This document shows, piece by piece, positions 1 through 7,738 of a DNA stretch of 37,744 nucleotides. How positions within the stretch are numbered: the first letter of the stretch is position 1; each line of letters begins with the position of its first letter. The DNA comes from Agromyces humi (GTDB lineage Bacteria > Actinomycetota > Actinomycetes > Actinomycetales > Microbacteriaceae): contig NZ_WJSP02000010.1 of NCBI RefSeq assembly GCF_009720255.1, forward strand, positions 1-37,744. The letters are read 5' to 3'. The notes under the pieces are model-generated. The model had not been told where the DNA came from, did not search any database, and worked only from the letters and a program-made list of their open reading frames with translations. A program made the translations under genes and the position numbers.

Positions 1-10
1 GCCCGCGGCG

Positions 11-1525
11 TCAGTCGGCCGTGGGCGCACCCTGCGGCGTCGGCAGCTCGACCTCGCTGACGCCGGCGTCGCCCCACCGCGAGCGGCGGCGGCCGTAGAG
101 CAGGTAGATGACGATTCCGATCACGAGCCAGACGAGGAACCGGACCCACGTCAGGGTCGTCAGGTTGAGCATCAGCCAGAGGCAGAGCACGGCCGAGATG
201 ATGGGCAGCACCGGCGACCACGGCACCCGGAACCCTCGGGGCAGGTCGGGTCTGGTGCGACGCAGCACGACGATGCCGAGGCTCACGAGCACGAACGCCG
301 ACAGCGTGCCGATGTTGATCATCTCCTCGAGCAGCCCCACGTCGGTGAACGCGGCCACCACGGCGACGACGGAGCCGCCGATGATCTGGATGCGCGCCGG
401 GGTCTTGGTGTGCTCGGTCGTCTTGGACAGCCAGCGCGGCAGGAGGCCGTCGCGGCTGAGCGCGAAGACGATGCGCGAGAGCCCGAGCAGGAGCACCATG
501 ATGACGGTCGTGAGACCGACGAGCGCCCCGATCGAGATCACCGCTGAGGCCCAGTCCTGGCCGACGAGTCGGAACGCCGTGGCGAGCGACGGGGTCTCCT
601 CCTCGGCCAGCTCCGTGTACGAGACCATGCCGGTCATCACGATCGACACCAGCACGTACAGGGCGGTCACGATGGCGAGCCCGAGGAAGATGCCGCGCGG
701 CAGTCGCTTCTGCGGCTCGCGCACCTCCTCCGCGCTCGTGGCCACCACGTCGAAGCCGATGAACGCGAAGAACACGAGCGACGCAGCGGAGAGCAGGCCG
801 AAGATGCCGTACTGGGCGGGCTCGGCGCCGGTCGCCCACGAGAAGAGGGACTGCGCCCAGACGTCGCTCGAGCCGCCCTCGGTGGGCACGGACTCGGGGA
901 TGAACGGCACGTAGTTCGCGGCGTTGATGAAGAAGAAGCCGACGACGATCACGAACAGCACGATCGCGACCTTGATGATGGTGAAGACCGAGCCCACACG
1001 AGCGGTGAGCTTCGTGCCGGCGACGAGCAGGGCGGTGAAGACGGCGACGATGAGGAACGACGGCCAGCTCACCTCCAGTCCGGCGATCTCGATGGTCGCG
1101 GGGAACGGGATGCCGACGGCGAGCAGTGCCTCGCCGAGGTAGACGCCCCAGTACTTCGCGATCACGGCCGCGCCCGTGAACATCTCGAGGATGAGATCCC
1201 AGCCGATGATCCACGCCAGGAGCTCCCCCATGGTCGCGTACGTGAAGGTGTAGGCGCTGCCCGCGACCGGCACGGTGGACGCGAACTCGGCGTAGCACAT
1301 GATCGCGAGCCCGCACGTGAGGGCGGCGAGGATGAACGAGATGGTCACGCTGGGACCGGCGAAGTCCGCCGCCGCCTTCGCACCGACCGAGAAGATGCCG
1401 GCCCCGACGGCGACGGCGATGCCCATCAGCGCGAGGTCCCACGTGCCGAGCGAACGCCGCAGGCTCCGCTCGTGGTCTGCAGCGTCGGCCATCGACGCCT
1501 CGACGGATTTCACTCGCAGATTCAT
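11..1525 (-). CDS. APC-family amino acid permease
   Basis: Predicted 504-aa integral membrane transporter of the amino acid-polyamine-organocation superfamily, importing a cationic or other amino acid by proton symport or exchange. The N-terminus has the family hallmark: a short polar stretch with RRSLGTWDLALMGIA followed by the first helix VGAGIFSVGA, the unwound substrate-binding segment. About 12 hydrophobic segments follow, with FFAFIGFDVVATSAEE in the middle, typical of the CAT/YfnA-like group. The ATG at 1525 is chosen over an upstream in-frame ATG at 1603 because GGGGGGA lies just before it and the family motif begins soon after. It lies 46 nt downstream of the quinone dehydrogenase stop on the same strand, so cotranscription is possible. 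The substrate cannot be told from sequence. Confidence 0.9.
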   Translation of the reverse strand: MNLRVKSVEASMADAADHERSLRRSLGTWDLALMGIAVAVGAGIFSVGAKAAADFAGPSVTISFILAALTCGLAIMCYAEFASTVPVAGSAYTFTYATMGELLAWIIGWDLILEMFTGAAVIAKYWGVYLGEALLAVGIPFPATIEIAGLEVSWPSFLIVAVFTALLVAGTKLTARVGSVFTIIKVAIVLFVIVVGFFFINAANYVPFIPESVPTEGGSSDVWAQSLFSWATGAEPAQYGIFGLLSAASLVFFAFIGFDVVATSAEEVREPQKRLPRGIFLGLAIVTALYVLVSIVMTGMVSYTELAEEETPSLATAFRLVGQDWASAVISIGALVGLTTVIMVLLLGLSRIVFALSRDGLLPRWLSKTTEHTKTPARIQIIGGSVVAVVAAFTDVGLLEEMINIGTLSAFVLVSLGIVVLRRTRPDLPRGFRVPWSPVLPIISAVLCLWLMLNLTTLTWVRFLVWLVIGIVIYLLYGRRRSRWGDAGVSEVELPTPQGAPTAD

Positions 1526-1571
1526 GGTTCCCCCGAGCCTCCGCGCGGTGCCCCCGCAGCGCCGCGTCGTC

Positions 1572-3002
1572 TCAGCGTACGACGTGCATGGCCCTCGCGG
1601 CATCCGTCAGCGAACCGGTCAGCGACGGATAGATCGGGAACGCCTCGGCGAACTGGTCGACCGTGAGCCGGTGTTCCACGGCGAGGGTGAGCGGGAAGAT
1701 CAGGTCGGAGGCGCGGGGCGCGACGATGACGCCGCCGATGATCGCGCCCGAGCCGTTCGAGGCGAACAGCTTCACGAACCCGTCGCGGATGCCCATCATC
1801 TTCGCGCGGGGGTTCGACGCGAGGGGCAGCTTGTAGATGACGCCCGGCACGACGCCCTCCTCGATGTCCTTCTGCGTCCACCCGACCGTCGCGATCTCGG
1901 GCTGCGTGAAGATGTTGGAGGTGATGTTGCGCTCCTCAGGCGGGTCGACGATGTCGCCCATCGCGTGGAACACCGCGGTGCGCCCCTGCATCGACGCGAC
2001 CGACGCGAGCGGGATGTAGGTCGTGCAGTCGCCGGCGGCGTAGATGTTGGGGATGGACGTGCGCGCGACCCGGTTGACCCGGATGTGGCCGCTGTCGGTG
2101 AGCTGCACCCCGGCCTCCTCGAGGCCGATGCCCGCCGTGTTCGGCACCGAGCCGACCGCCATGAGGCAGTGGCTGCCGCGCACCTCGCGCCCGTCGGTCA
2201 GGGTCGCCACGACCCCGTCGCCGTCGCGCACGACCGACTCGGCCCGCGACTTGTTCAGCACCTTCATGCCGTTGCGCTTGAAGACCTTCTCGATGACGGT
2301 TGCCGCGTCGGCGTCCTCACCCGGAAGCACCTGGTCGCGGCTCGAGATGAGCGTCACCTTCGAGCCGAGCGCGCGGTACGCCGATGCGAACTCGGCGCCC
2401 GTGACGCCCGAACCGACCACGATGAGGTGCTCTGGGATCTCGGGCAGGTCGTACAGCTGCGTCCACGTGAGGATGCGCTCGCCGTCGGGCACGGCCGTGG
2501 GGAGGATGCGGGGCGTCGCGCCGACGGAGATGACGATGGTGTCCGCCTCGATGCGGTCGAAGTCGGTGCCGCCCTTGGCCGTCGCGACGATGATCGCGTT
2601 GGAGCCGTCGAGCCGACCCTCGCCCTGCACGAGGTTCACCCCGGCGTCCATGAGGTTCGAGCGCATGTCCTCGGACTGCTGGGCGGCGAGCCCCAGGAGG
2701 CGCTTGTTCACCGCCGCGAGGTTGATGGCCACGCTCGGCTTGACCGCCTTGTCGGACTGCCCCTTGGCGTAGAACTGCACGCCGAGGTCGGCCGCCTCCT
2801 TCACGGCGTTGGAGGCCTCGGCCGTGGCGATCAGCGACTTCGAGGGCACGACGTCGGTGAGCACCGCGGAGCCGCCGACACCCGCTCGTTCGATGAGCGT
2901 CACCTCGGCTCCCAGGCGGGCGCCCGCGAGCGCGGCCTCATATCCGCCGGGTCCTCCTCCGAGGACGGCGATCCGTTGCGTGCGCTCGAACTCGTAGGCC
3001 AT
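1572..3002 (-). CDS. lpdA: NAD(P)H-quinone dehydrogenase, LpdA type (lipoamide dehydrogenase-like, no redox cysteines)
   Basis: Predicted 476-aa FAD flavoprotein of the pyridine nucleotide-disulfide reductase family. The FAD-binding GGGPGGYEAA is at about residues 15-24, the second dinucleotide fold has VVGSGVTGAEFASAY, and IYAAGDCT marks the FAD-binding segment near residue 330. Where true lipoamide dehydrogenases have the CxxxxC disulfide, this protein reads GGSAVLTDVVPSK (residues 43-55), so both cysteines are replaced (about Ala46 and Val51). The same loss and close similarity (PDGERILTWTQLYDL) are seen in M. tuberculosis LpdA (Rv3303c), which reduces quinones with NAD(P)H and is not part of pyruvate dehydrogenase. 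The ATG at 3002 lies 6 nt after a -10-like CAGAAT. It is divergent from the purine nucleoside phosphorylase gene with only 85 nt between them. Confidence 0.9.
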   Translation of the reverse strand: MAYEFERTQRIAVLGGGPGGYEAALAGARLGAEVTLIERAGVGGSAVLTDVVPSKSLIATAEASNAVKEAADLGVQFYAKGQSDKAVKPSVAINLAAVNKRLLGLAAQQSEDMRSNLMDAGVNLVQGEGRLDGSNAIIVATAKGGTDFDRIEADTIVISVGATPRILPTAVPDGERILTWTQLYDLPEIPEHLIVVGSGVTGAEFASAYRALGSKVTLISSRDQVLPGEDADAATVIEKVFKRNGMKVLNKSRAESVVRDGDGVVATLTDGREVRGSHCLMAVGSVPNTAGIGLEEAGVQLTDSGHIRVNRVARTSIPNIYAAGDCTTYIPLASVASMQGRTAVFHAMGDIVDPPEERNITSNIFTQPEIATVGWTQKDIEEGVVPGVIYKLPLASNPRAKMMGIRDGFVKLFASNGSGAIIGGVIVAPRASDLIFPLTLAVEHRLTVDQFAEAFPIYPSLTGSLTDAARAMHVVR

Positions 3003-3008
3003 GCTCAC

Positions 3009-3014
3009 ATTCTG
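3009..3014 (-). promoter_or_regulatory. Putative -10 element for lpdA (CAGAAT)
   Basis: On the minus strand CAGAAT is followed by six bases and then the ATG at 3002. This spacing would put the transcription start at or next to the start codon, as in leaderless actinobacterial mRNAs. There is no convincing Shine-Dalgarno sequence. The first base departs from the TANNNT consensus, so the call is tentative. Confidence 0.35.
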
Positions 3015-3075
3015 TCGTATGTGCGCGGCGAGCCAGCAAACGAGCACGCGCCAGCGGCGGCATCCGCGCCGTCAT

Positions 3076-3081
3076 TAGAGT
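3076..3081 (+). promoter_or_regulatory. Putative -10 element for purine nucleoside phosphorylase (TAGAGT)
   Basis: TAGAGT fits the actinobacterial -10 pattern TANNNT and ends six bases before the ATG at 3088, the spacing expected for a leaderless transcript. GGTGGG between them could serve as a weak ribosome site instead. It shares an 85-bp divergent region with the lpdA promoter. Confidence 0.45.
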
Positions 3082-3087
3082 GGTGGG

Positions 3088-3915
3088 ATGCACGGTGCCA
3101 ACCCGCTCGACGACCCCACAGCCGACCCCTTCGCCATCGCCGCCGATGCCGCGGCGAGGATCGCGGAGCTCACGGGGGTCGAACGCCACGACGTCGCCCT
3201 CACCCTCGGCAGCGGGTGGGGCCGAGCGGCCGACCTCATCGGCGAGACGACCCACACCATCCCCGCCACCGAGGTGCCCGGCTTCTCGAAGCCCGCCCTC
3301 GAGGGACACGTGGGCACCCTGCGCTCGGTGTCGCTGCCCAACGGCAAGCGCGCCCTCGTCATCGGCGCGCGCACGCACTACTACGAGGGGCACGGCGTGC
3401 GCCGCGTCGTGCACTCGGTGCGCACCGCCGCCGCAACGGGTGCGACGACGATGATCCTCACGAACGGTGCCGGCGGCATCCGCGAGACGTGGACGCCCGG
3501 CACGCCGGTGCTGATCAGCGACCACATCAACCTCACCGCCGACTCCCCGCTCGAGGGTGCTACGTTCATCGACCTCACCGATCTCTATTCGCGGCGACTC
3601 CGCGACCTCGCGCGTTCGATCGACCCCTCGCTCGACGAGGGGGTCTACTGCCAGTTCCGCGGGCCCCACTACGAGACCCCGGCCGAGGTGCAGATGGCCA
3701 AGGCCATCGGCGGGCACATCGTCGGCATGTCGACCGCGCTCGAGGCGATCGCGGCGCGCCAGGCCGGCATGGAGATCCTCGGCATGTCGCTGATCACCAA
3801 CCTCGCCGCCGGCATCCAGCAGACGCCGCTCAGCCACGAGGAGGTCATCGAGGCCGGTCGTGCCGCCGAGTCCGTGATCTCCGCCCTGCTCGCGAAGATC
3901 GTCGCCGAGCTCTAG
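3088..3915 (+). CDS. punA: Purine nucleoside phosphorylase, trimeric (class I) type
   Basis: 275-aa cytoplasmic enzyme that cleaves purine (deoxy)nucleosides with phosphate to free base and (deoxy)ribose-1-phosphate. Visible hallmarks are the phosphate loop LGSGWG (residues 40-45), RTHYYEGH (95-102), TNGAGGI (125-131), ISDHINLT (143-150), GPHYETPAE (192-200), GMSTALE (213-219) and LITNLA (235-240). By analogy with mammalian and mycobacterial PNP, Glu200, Met214 and Asn238 line the purine site, and Asn points to 6-oxopurines (inosine, guanosine). Length is normal for the trimeric family, unlike the shorter hexameric DeoD. The mutase gene starts 9 nt after its stop, so the two form an operon that produces and then isomerises the pentose-1-phosphate. 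Confidence 0.95.
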   Translation: MHGANPLDDPTADPFAIAADAAARIAELTGVERHDVALTLGSGWGRAADLIGETTHTIPATEVPGFSKPALEGHVGTLRSVSLPNGKRALVIGARTHYYEGHGVRRVVHSVRTAAATGATTMILTNGAGGIRETWTPGTPVLISDHINLTADSPLEGATFIDLTDLYSRRLRDLARSIDPSLDEGVYCQFRGPHYETPAEVQMAKAIGGHIVGMSTALEAIAARQAGMEILGMSLITNLAAGIQQTPLSHEEVIEAGRAAESVISALLAKIVAEL

Positions 3916-3924
3916 GAGGGACGG

Positions 3925-5631
3925 ATGCCGCAGACGAACGCCGCCGACGCCGAACGACTCGCCCTCGCCGAGGCCTGGATCGCACAGGACCCCGATCCCG
4001 AGACCCGCGCCGAGCTGGCCGCCCTCGTCGAGGGAGCACGTACCGGCGATGCTCGAGCCGCCGCCGACCTCGCCGACCGCTTCGACGACCGGCTCGCGTT
4101 CGGCACCGCCGGGCTCCGCGGCGAGATCGCCGCCGGCCCCAACCGCATGAACCGCGTGCTCGTGTCGCAGGCGGCAGCCGGCCTCGCCGCCTACCTGGTC
4201 GAGCGCGCCGAGCCCGGCGAGACGCCCTCGGTCGTCATCGGCTACGACGGACGCAAGAACTCCGCCGTGTTCGCCCGCGACTCCGCCGAGATCATGGCCG
4301 GTGCGGGGTTGCGCGCCCTGCTGCTGCCGACGCTGCTCCCGACGCCGGTGCTCGCGTTCGCCGTGCGCCACCTCGCCACGTCGGCCGGCGTGATGGTGAC
4401 GGCGTCGCACAACCCGCCCAACGACAACGGCTACAAGGTGTACCTGGGCGGCAGTGATCACGGATCGCAGATCGTCGCGCCCGCCGATGCCGAGATCGCC
4501 GCGCACATCGAGCGCGTGGCCGCGAGCGCGACCGTGCCGCAGCTGCCGCGTGGCGCCTTCGAGACGGTCGGCGAAGACCTCCTCGACGAGTACATCCGCC
4601 GCACCGCCCTCGTCGCCGAGCCGCCCACCGCCCAGCCGCGGGTCGTCTACACCGCGATGCACGGCGTCGGCTGGGCGACGGCGGCCCGCGTCTTCGCGGC
4701 GGCCGGCTTCGATGCGCCCGCGCCGGTGGCCGCCCAGATCTCCCCCGATCCCGCGTTCCCGACCGTCGCGTTCCCGAACCCCGAGGAGCCGGGCGCGATG
4801 GACCTCAGCTTCGAGGAGGCGCGCGCGGTCGACGCGGAGCTCGTGATCGCGAACGACCCCGACGCCGATCGGCTCGCCGTCGCCATCCCCGACCCTCGCG
4901 CCGAGGGCGGCTACCGACGCCTGAGCGGCAACGAGGTCGGGCTGCTCCTCGGATGGCGGGCCGCCCGTCGCGCCGCCGGCGCCTCGGGCGACTCGGGGGC
5001 GAACGGCGCGCTCGCCTGCTCGATCGTGTCGTCTCCGGGGCTCGAAACGGTCGCGCGCGCCTACGACCTCGACTTCGAGGCCACCCTCACCGGGTTCAAG
5101 TGGATCTCCCGTGCCCCCGGGCTCGTGTTCGGCTTCGAGGAGGCGCTCGGCTACCTCGTGAATCCCGACACCGTGCGCGACAAGGACGGAATCTCCGCCG
5201 CCGTGGCGTTCCTGTCCCTGGCAGCCGAGCTGAAGGCGGAAGGCCGCACGGTCGCCGACCACCTCGACGAGTTCGTCGAGCGGTTCGGTTGCTTCGCCTC
5301 GACGCAGGTGTCGCTCCGCGTCACCGACCTCTCCCGTATCGGCGCGATCATGGCGCGGCTCCGGGCCGAGCCGCCCGCCTCCGTCGGCGGCATCCGCGTC
5401 GAGCGCATCGAGGACCTGGCCGACGGCTTCGGTGCGCTCCCGCCGTCGGACGTGCTTCGCATCCTGTTCGAGGGCGGCGCCCGCGTGATGGTGCGGCCGA
5501 GCGGCACCGAGCCCAAGCTCAAGGTCTACATCGACGCCGTGGGCGCCGAGGGCTCGGTCGACGAGCGCCGCGCAGCGGCATCCGCCGCCGTCGAGGCACT
5601 CGAGGCCGGGATGCGCCAGCTCACCTCGTGA
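3925..5631 (+). CDS. pmmB: Phospho-sugar mutase, PGM2-like alpha-D-phosphohexomutase family
   Basis: 568-aa enzyme that moves phosphate between C1 and the terminal hydroxyl of a sugar. All four family signatures are present: GTAGLRG (60-66), the catalytic phosphoserine loop TASHNPPNDNGYK (159-171, Ser161), the metal loop DPDADR (311-316), the sugar-specificity loop GFEEALGY (403-410) and the phosphate-binding RPSGTEPKLK (524-533). Length and the long N-terminal extension fit the PGM2 branch, which includes phosphopentomutases, more than classical PGM1. The M. tuberculosis counterpart beside its PNP gene is named pmmB (Rv3308). Next to punA, conversion of ribose-1-P or deoxyribose-1-P to the 5-phosphates is the most economical role, but phosphomannomutase or phosphoglucomutase activity is not excluded. 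GGAGG lies just before the ATG. Confidence 0.9.
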   Translation: MPQTNAADAERLALAEAWIAQDPDPETRAELAALVEGARTGDARAAADLADRFDDRLAFGTAGLRGEIAAGPNRMNRVLVSQAAAGLAAYLVERAEPGETPSVVIGYDGRKNSAVFARDSAEIMAGAGLRALLLPTLLPTPVLAFAVRHLATSAGVMVTASHNPPNDNGYKVYLGGSDHGSQIVAPADAEIAAHIERVAASATVPQLPRGAFETVGEDLLDEYIRRTALVAEPPTAQPRVVYTAMHGVGWATAARVFAAAGFDAPAPVAAQISPDPAFPTVAFPNPEEPGAMDLSFEEARAVDAELVIANDPDADRLAVAIPDPRAEGGYRRLSGNEVGLLLGWRAARRAAGASGDSGANGALACSIVSSPGLETVARAYDLDFEATLTGFKWISRAPGLVFGFEEALGYLVNPDTVRDKDGISAAVAFLSLAAELKAEGRTVADHLDEFVERFGCFASTQVSLRVTDLSRIGAIMARLRAEPPASVGGIRVERIEDLADGFGALPPSDVLRILFEGGARVMVRPSGTEPKLKVYIDAVGAEGSVDERRAAASAAVEALEAGMRQLTS

Positions 5632-5636
5632 GCCGA

Positions 5637-5652
5637 CCGGCGCATGAGCCGG
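5637..5652. terminator. Weak hairpin between convergent genes
   Basis: CCGGC and GCCGG (5-bp arms, 6-nt loop) lie in the 31-nt gap between the mutase stop and the convergent EIIB stop. It might aid termination in both directions but is short and has no T tract. Confidence 0.2.
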
Positions 5653-5662
5653 CCCTGGCTGC

Positions 5663-5947
5663 TCAGCCCAGCGAGGCCTCGAGCTTCGCGCCGATCTCCT
5701 CGACGTCGAAGTAGTTGACGACCTCGACGACCTCCGCGAAGCTGCGCCCGATGGCCTGGCGCACGGCGGCGGCGAGCTCGGTCGAGGTGATGATCACCTG
5801 GGCGTCGGCCGCGGCATCCGAGATGCCCGCGAGATCGCTGGCGCTCACGTCGGCGCGCAGTCCGAGCCGATCGAGTGCGCGCTCGGCGTTGACCTTCAGG
5901 ATCGCGGACGTGCCCACGCCGGCGCCGCAGACGGCGACGATCCTCAT
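5663..5947 (-). CDS. PTS EIIB component, ascorbate/lactose-cellobiose-type fold
   Basis: 94-aa cytoplasmic phosphocarrier. The N-terminus MRIVAVCGAGVGTS has the P-loop-like CGxGxGTS of EIIB domains, with phosphorylatable Cys7. The short length and single-domain form fit UlaB-like and GatB-like EIIB proteins, which take phosphate from EIIA and pass it to the sugar bound in EIIC. Its ATG overlaps the EIIA stop (ATGA), so the two are translationally coupled. No EIIC gene is present anywhere in the window, so either the partner is elsewhere or the pair is regulatory. The sugar cannot be predicted. Confidence 0.85.
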   Translation of the reverse strand: MRIVAVCGAGVGTSAILKVNAERALDRLGLRADVSASDLAGISDAAADAQVIITSTELAAAVRQAIGRSFAEVVEVVNYFDVEEIGAKLEASLG

Positions 5948-6417
5948 GCGTCGGCGCCCTCGACCGGGCCTGCTTCGACGCCGAGCAGGCTGCGGACCTC
6001 ATCGGCCGACGTCGCGCGCGCGATGCGGCCCACGATGCCGCTGTCGTTGAAGGCGTTCGCGAGCCGAGCGACGGATGCCACGTGGTCCTCGGCGTTGGAC
6101 ACCGCGAGCCCGACGACGACGCGCACGGGATCGTTGTGCGGATGCCCGAACGGCACCGCCTCGGCGAGCGTGACGACCGCCAGGCCCTCGCGCCGCACGT
6201 CGGGGCCCGGACGGGCGTGCGCCAGGGCGAGGCCAGGGGCGATGACCACGTATGCGCCGAACTCCTCGATGACCGCGATCATGCGATCGGCGTACTCGGA
6301 CCGGGTCGCTCCCGAACGCGTGAGCGCGCGACCGGCCTCGCGCACGGCGGCGCGCCAGTCGTCGGCTCGGGCTCCGATCACCACGGCGGTGTCGGGGAGC
6401 GAGGGGATGGTCGTCAT
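5944..6417 (-). CDS. PTS EIIA component, fructose/mannitol (UlaC-like) family
   Basis: 157-aa cytoplasmic phosphotransferase. The helix with EYADRMIAVIEEFGAYVVIAPG leads to ALAHARP, in which His67 is the expected HPr phosphorylation site. This is the PTS_EIIA type 2 pattern (mannitol, fructose, ascorbate, nitrogen branch). The overlap with EIIB suggests one functional unit. The sequence before the ATG (GGACCCCCCAA) is pyrimidine-rich and lacks a Shine-Dalgarno match, so translation may depend on read-through from the adenosine deaminase gene 52 nt upstream. Its place directly after nucleoside catabolic genes suggests a role in pentose or nucleoside control, but that is inference. Confidence 0.85.
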   Translation of the reverse strand: MTTIPSLPDTAVVIGARADDWRAAVREAGRALTRSGATRSEYADRMIAVIEEFGAYVVIAPGLALAHARPGPDVRREGLAVVTLAEAVPFGHPHNDPVRVVVGLAVSNAEDHVASVARLANAFNDSGIVGRIARATSADEVRSLLGVEAGPVEGADA

Positions 6418-6469
6418 TGGGGGGTCCGTTCAGGGCGCGTGGAGTCGCGACGAGGCCTCGCGGCGTCGG

Positions 6470-7591
6470 TCAGGCTTCGTCGAAGCCGTCCTGGATGAGC
6501 TCGGCGAGCTCCTCGCGGTCGTCGAGGGGAAGGAAGGCGGATGCCGCAGCATTGAGCTGGAACGTCTCGAAGTCGTCGAGGTCGTACCCGAACGCGTCGC
6601 TGAGGAGCGAGAGCTCCCGGGTCAGCGACGTGCCGCTCTGGAGGCGATTGTCGGTGTTGACTGTGACCCGGAACCCCAGCTGGTACAGCAGGTCGAACGG
6701 GTGGTCGACGAGCTCGTCGCCCCAGGCGGCGATCGCGCCGGTCTGCAGGTTCGACGAGGGGCTGGTCTCGAGGGCGATCTCGCGGTCGCGCACCCACTGC
6801 GCGATCGGTCCGAGCGAGACGTAGGTGTTCTCGTCGTCCTGACGCTCGATGGTGAGGTCTTCCGCGATGCGCACGCCGTGCCCGAGGCGCAGGGCGCGTC
6901 CGTCGAACAGCGCGCTGCGGATGGACTCGAGCCCGTCGGCCTCGCCGGCGTGCACGGTGACCGGGAAGAACTGGGAGGCGAGGAAGTCGAAGGCGGTGCG
7001 ATGGCGGGCAGGCAGGAACCCGGCCTCTGCCCCCGCGATGTCGAACCCCACCACGCCGCGATCGCGATGGCGTACGGCCAGCTCCGCGATCTCGAGTCCG
7101 CGGTCGGCGTGGCGCATCGCGGTGACCAACTGGCCGGCGCGGATCGACTGCCCCTGGTGCCGCGCGTCGTCGATGCCCTGCTCGATGCCGTCCTGGACCG
7201 CCTCGACCGCCTCGTCGAGGGTGAGCCCCCGCGCGAGGTGCTGCTCGGGCGCCCAGCGGATCTCGCCGTAGATCACGCCGTCGGCTGCCAGATCTTGCAC
7301 GAATTCGCGGGCGACGCGCTGCAGGCCCGCCCTCGTCTGCATGACTCCGGTCGTGAGGTCGAACGTCTTCAGGTACTCGACGAGCGAGCCGGAGTTCGAC
7401 TGCTCGGTGAACCATGCCGCGAGCGACTCGGCGTCGGACGCCGGCACCTCGAGGCCGACCTCGTCGGCGAGCTCGAGGAGCGACTGCGGGCGCAGGCCGC
7501 CATCGAGGTGGTCGTGCAGCGACACCTTCGGCAGCGCCTGGATGCTCGTGCCGTCGCCCTCGAGGCGGTACTCCGTCGGAATCGTGTTCAC
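6470..7591 (-). CDS. add: Adenosine deaminase
   Basis: 373-aa zinc enzyme converting adenosine and deoxyadenosine to inosine and deoxyinosine, which the nearby PNP can then split. The zinc ligands are visible in LPKVSLHDHLDGG (His26, His28), with HAGEADG (metal His and catalytic Glu), LGHGVRI, the ETSPSSN substrate loop and NTDNRL (metal Asp) near the C-terminus. The second Asp of the common TDD motif is Asn here, a form I associate with actinobacterial enzymes. The GTG at 7591 is chosen because homology begins there and because TATCGT lies six bases upstream, giving a leaderless start. A longer in-frame ATG at 7663 would add 24 residues unlike the family. It is 147 nt downstream of deoA but has its own promoter signal. 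Confidence 0.93.
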   Translation of the reverse strand: MNTIPTEYRLEGDGTSIQALPKVSLHDHLDGGLRPQSLLELADEVGLEVPASDAESLAAWFTEQSNSGSLVEYLKTFDLTTGVMQTRAGLQRVAREFVQDLAADGVIYGEIRWAPEQHLARGLTLDEAVEAVQDGIEQGIDDARHQGQSIRAGQLVTAMRHADRGLEIAELAVRHRDRGVVGFDIAGAEAGFLPARHRTAFDFLASQFFPVTVHAGEADGLESIRSALFDGRALRLGHGVRIAEDLTIERQDDENTYVSLGPIAQWVRDREIALETSPSSNLQTGAIAAWGDELVDHPFDLLYQLGFRVTVNTDNRLQSGTSLTRELSLLSDAFGYDLDDFETFQLNAAASAFLPLDDREELAELIQDGFDEA

Positions 7592-7597
7592 GTGTCC

Positions 7598-7603
7598 ACG
7601 ATA
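7598..7603 (-). promoter_or_regulatory. Putative -10 element for adenosine deaminase (TATCGT)
   Basis: Minus-strand TATCGT matches TANNNT and is followed by GGACAC and the GTG start codon. The six-base gap places the probable transcription start on the GTG itself, so the mRNA would be leaderless. This sits in the 147-nt gap after deoA and argues for independent transcription of add. Confidence 0.5.
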
Positions 7604-7738
7604 GCGGCGCGCCCCCCGCGAAGTCTCGGCAATCTCGAAGCTGGTCCGAGCCGTTCGGGCCACCGATCGGACGCGGGTGCGCTAAGCCGGAGGGGGGTTG
7701 CGGTGGCCGTGCGCGGCCCAGGGCCGCCGTCGGCCGGT

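Noticed and set aside
1299-4457. A 1052-codon plus-strand frame overlapping the permease, lpdA, PNP and mutase genes
   Set aside because: It runs across four well-supported genes on both strands and has no family features.
7592-7663. Longer adenosine deaminase starting at the ATG at 7663
   Set aside because: The extra 24 residues lack family similarity, and a good -10 element lies within them, six bases before the GTG at 7591.
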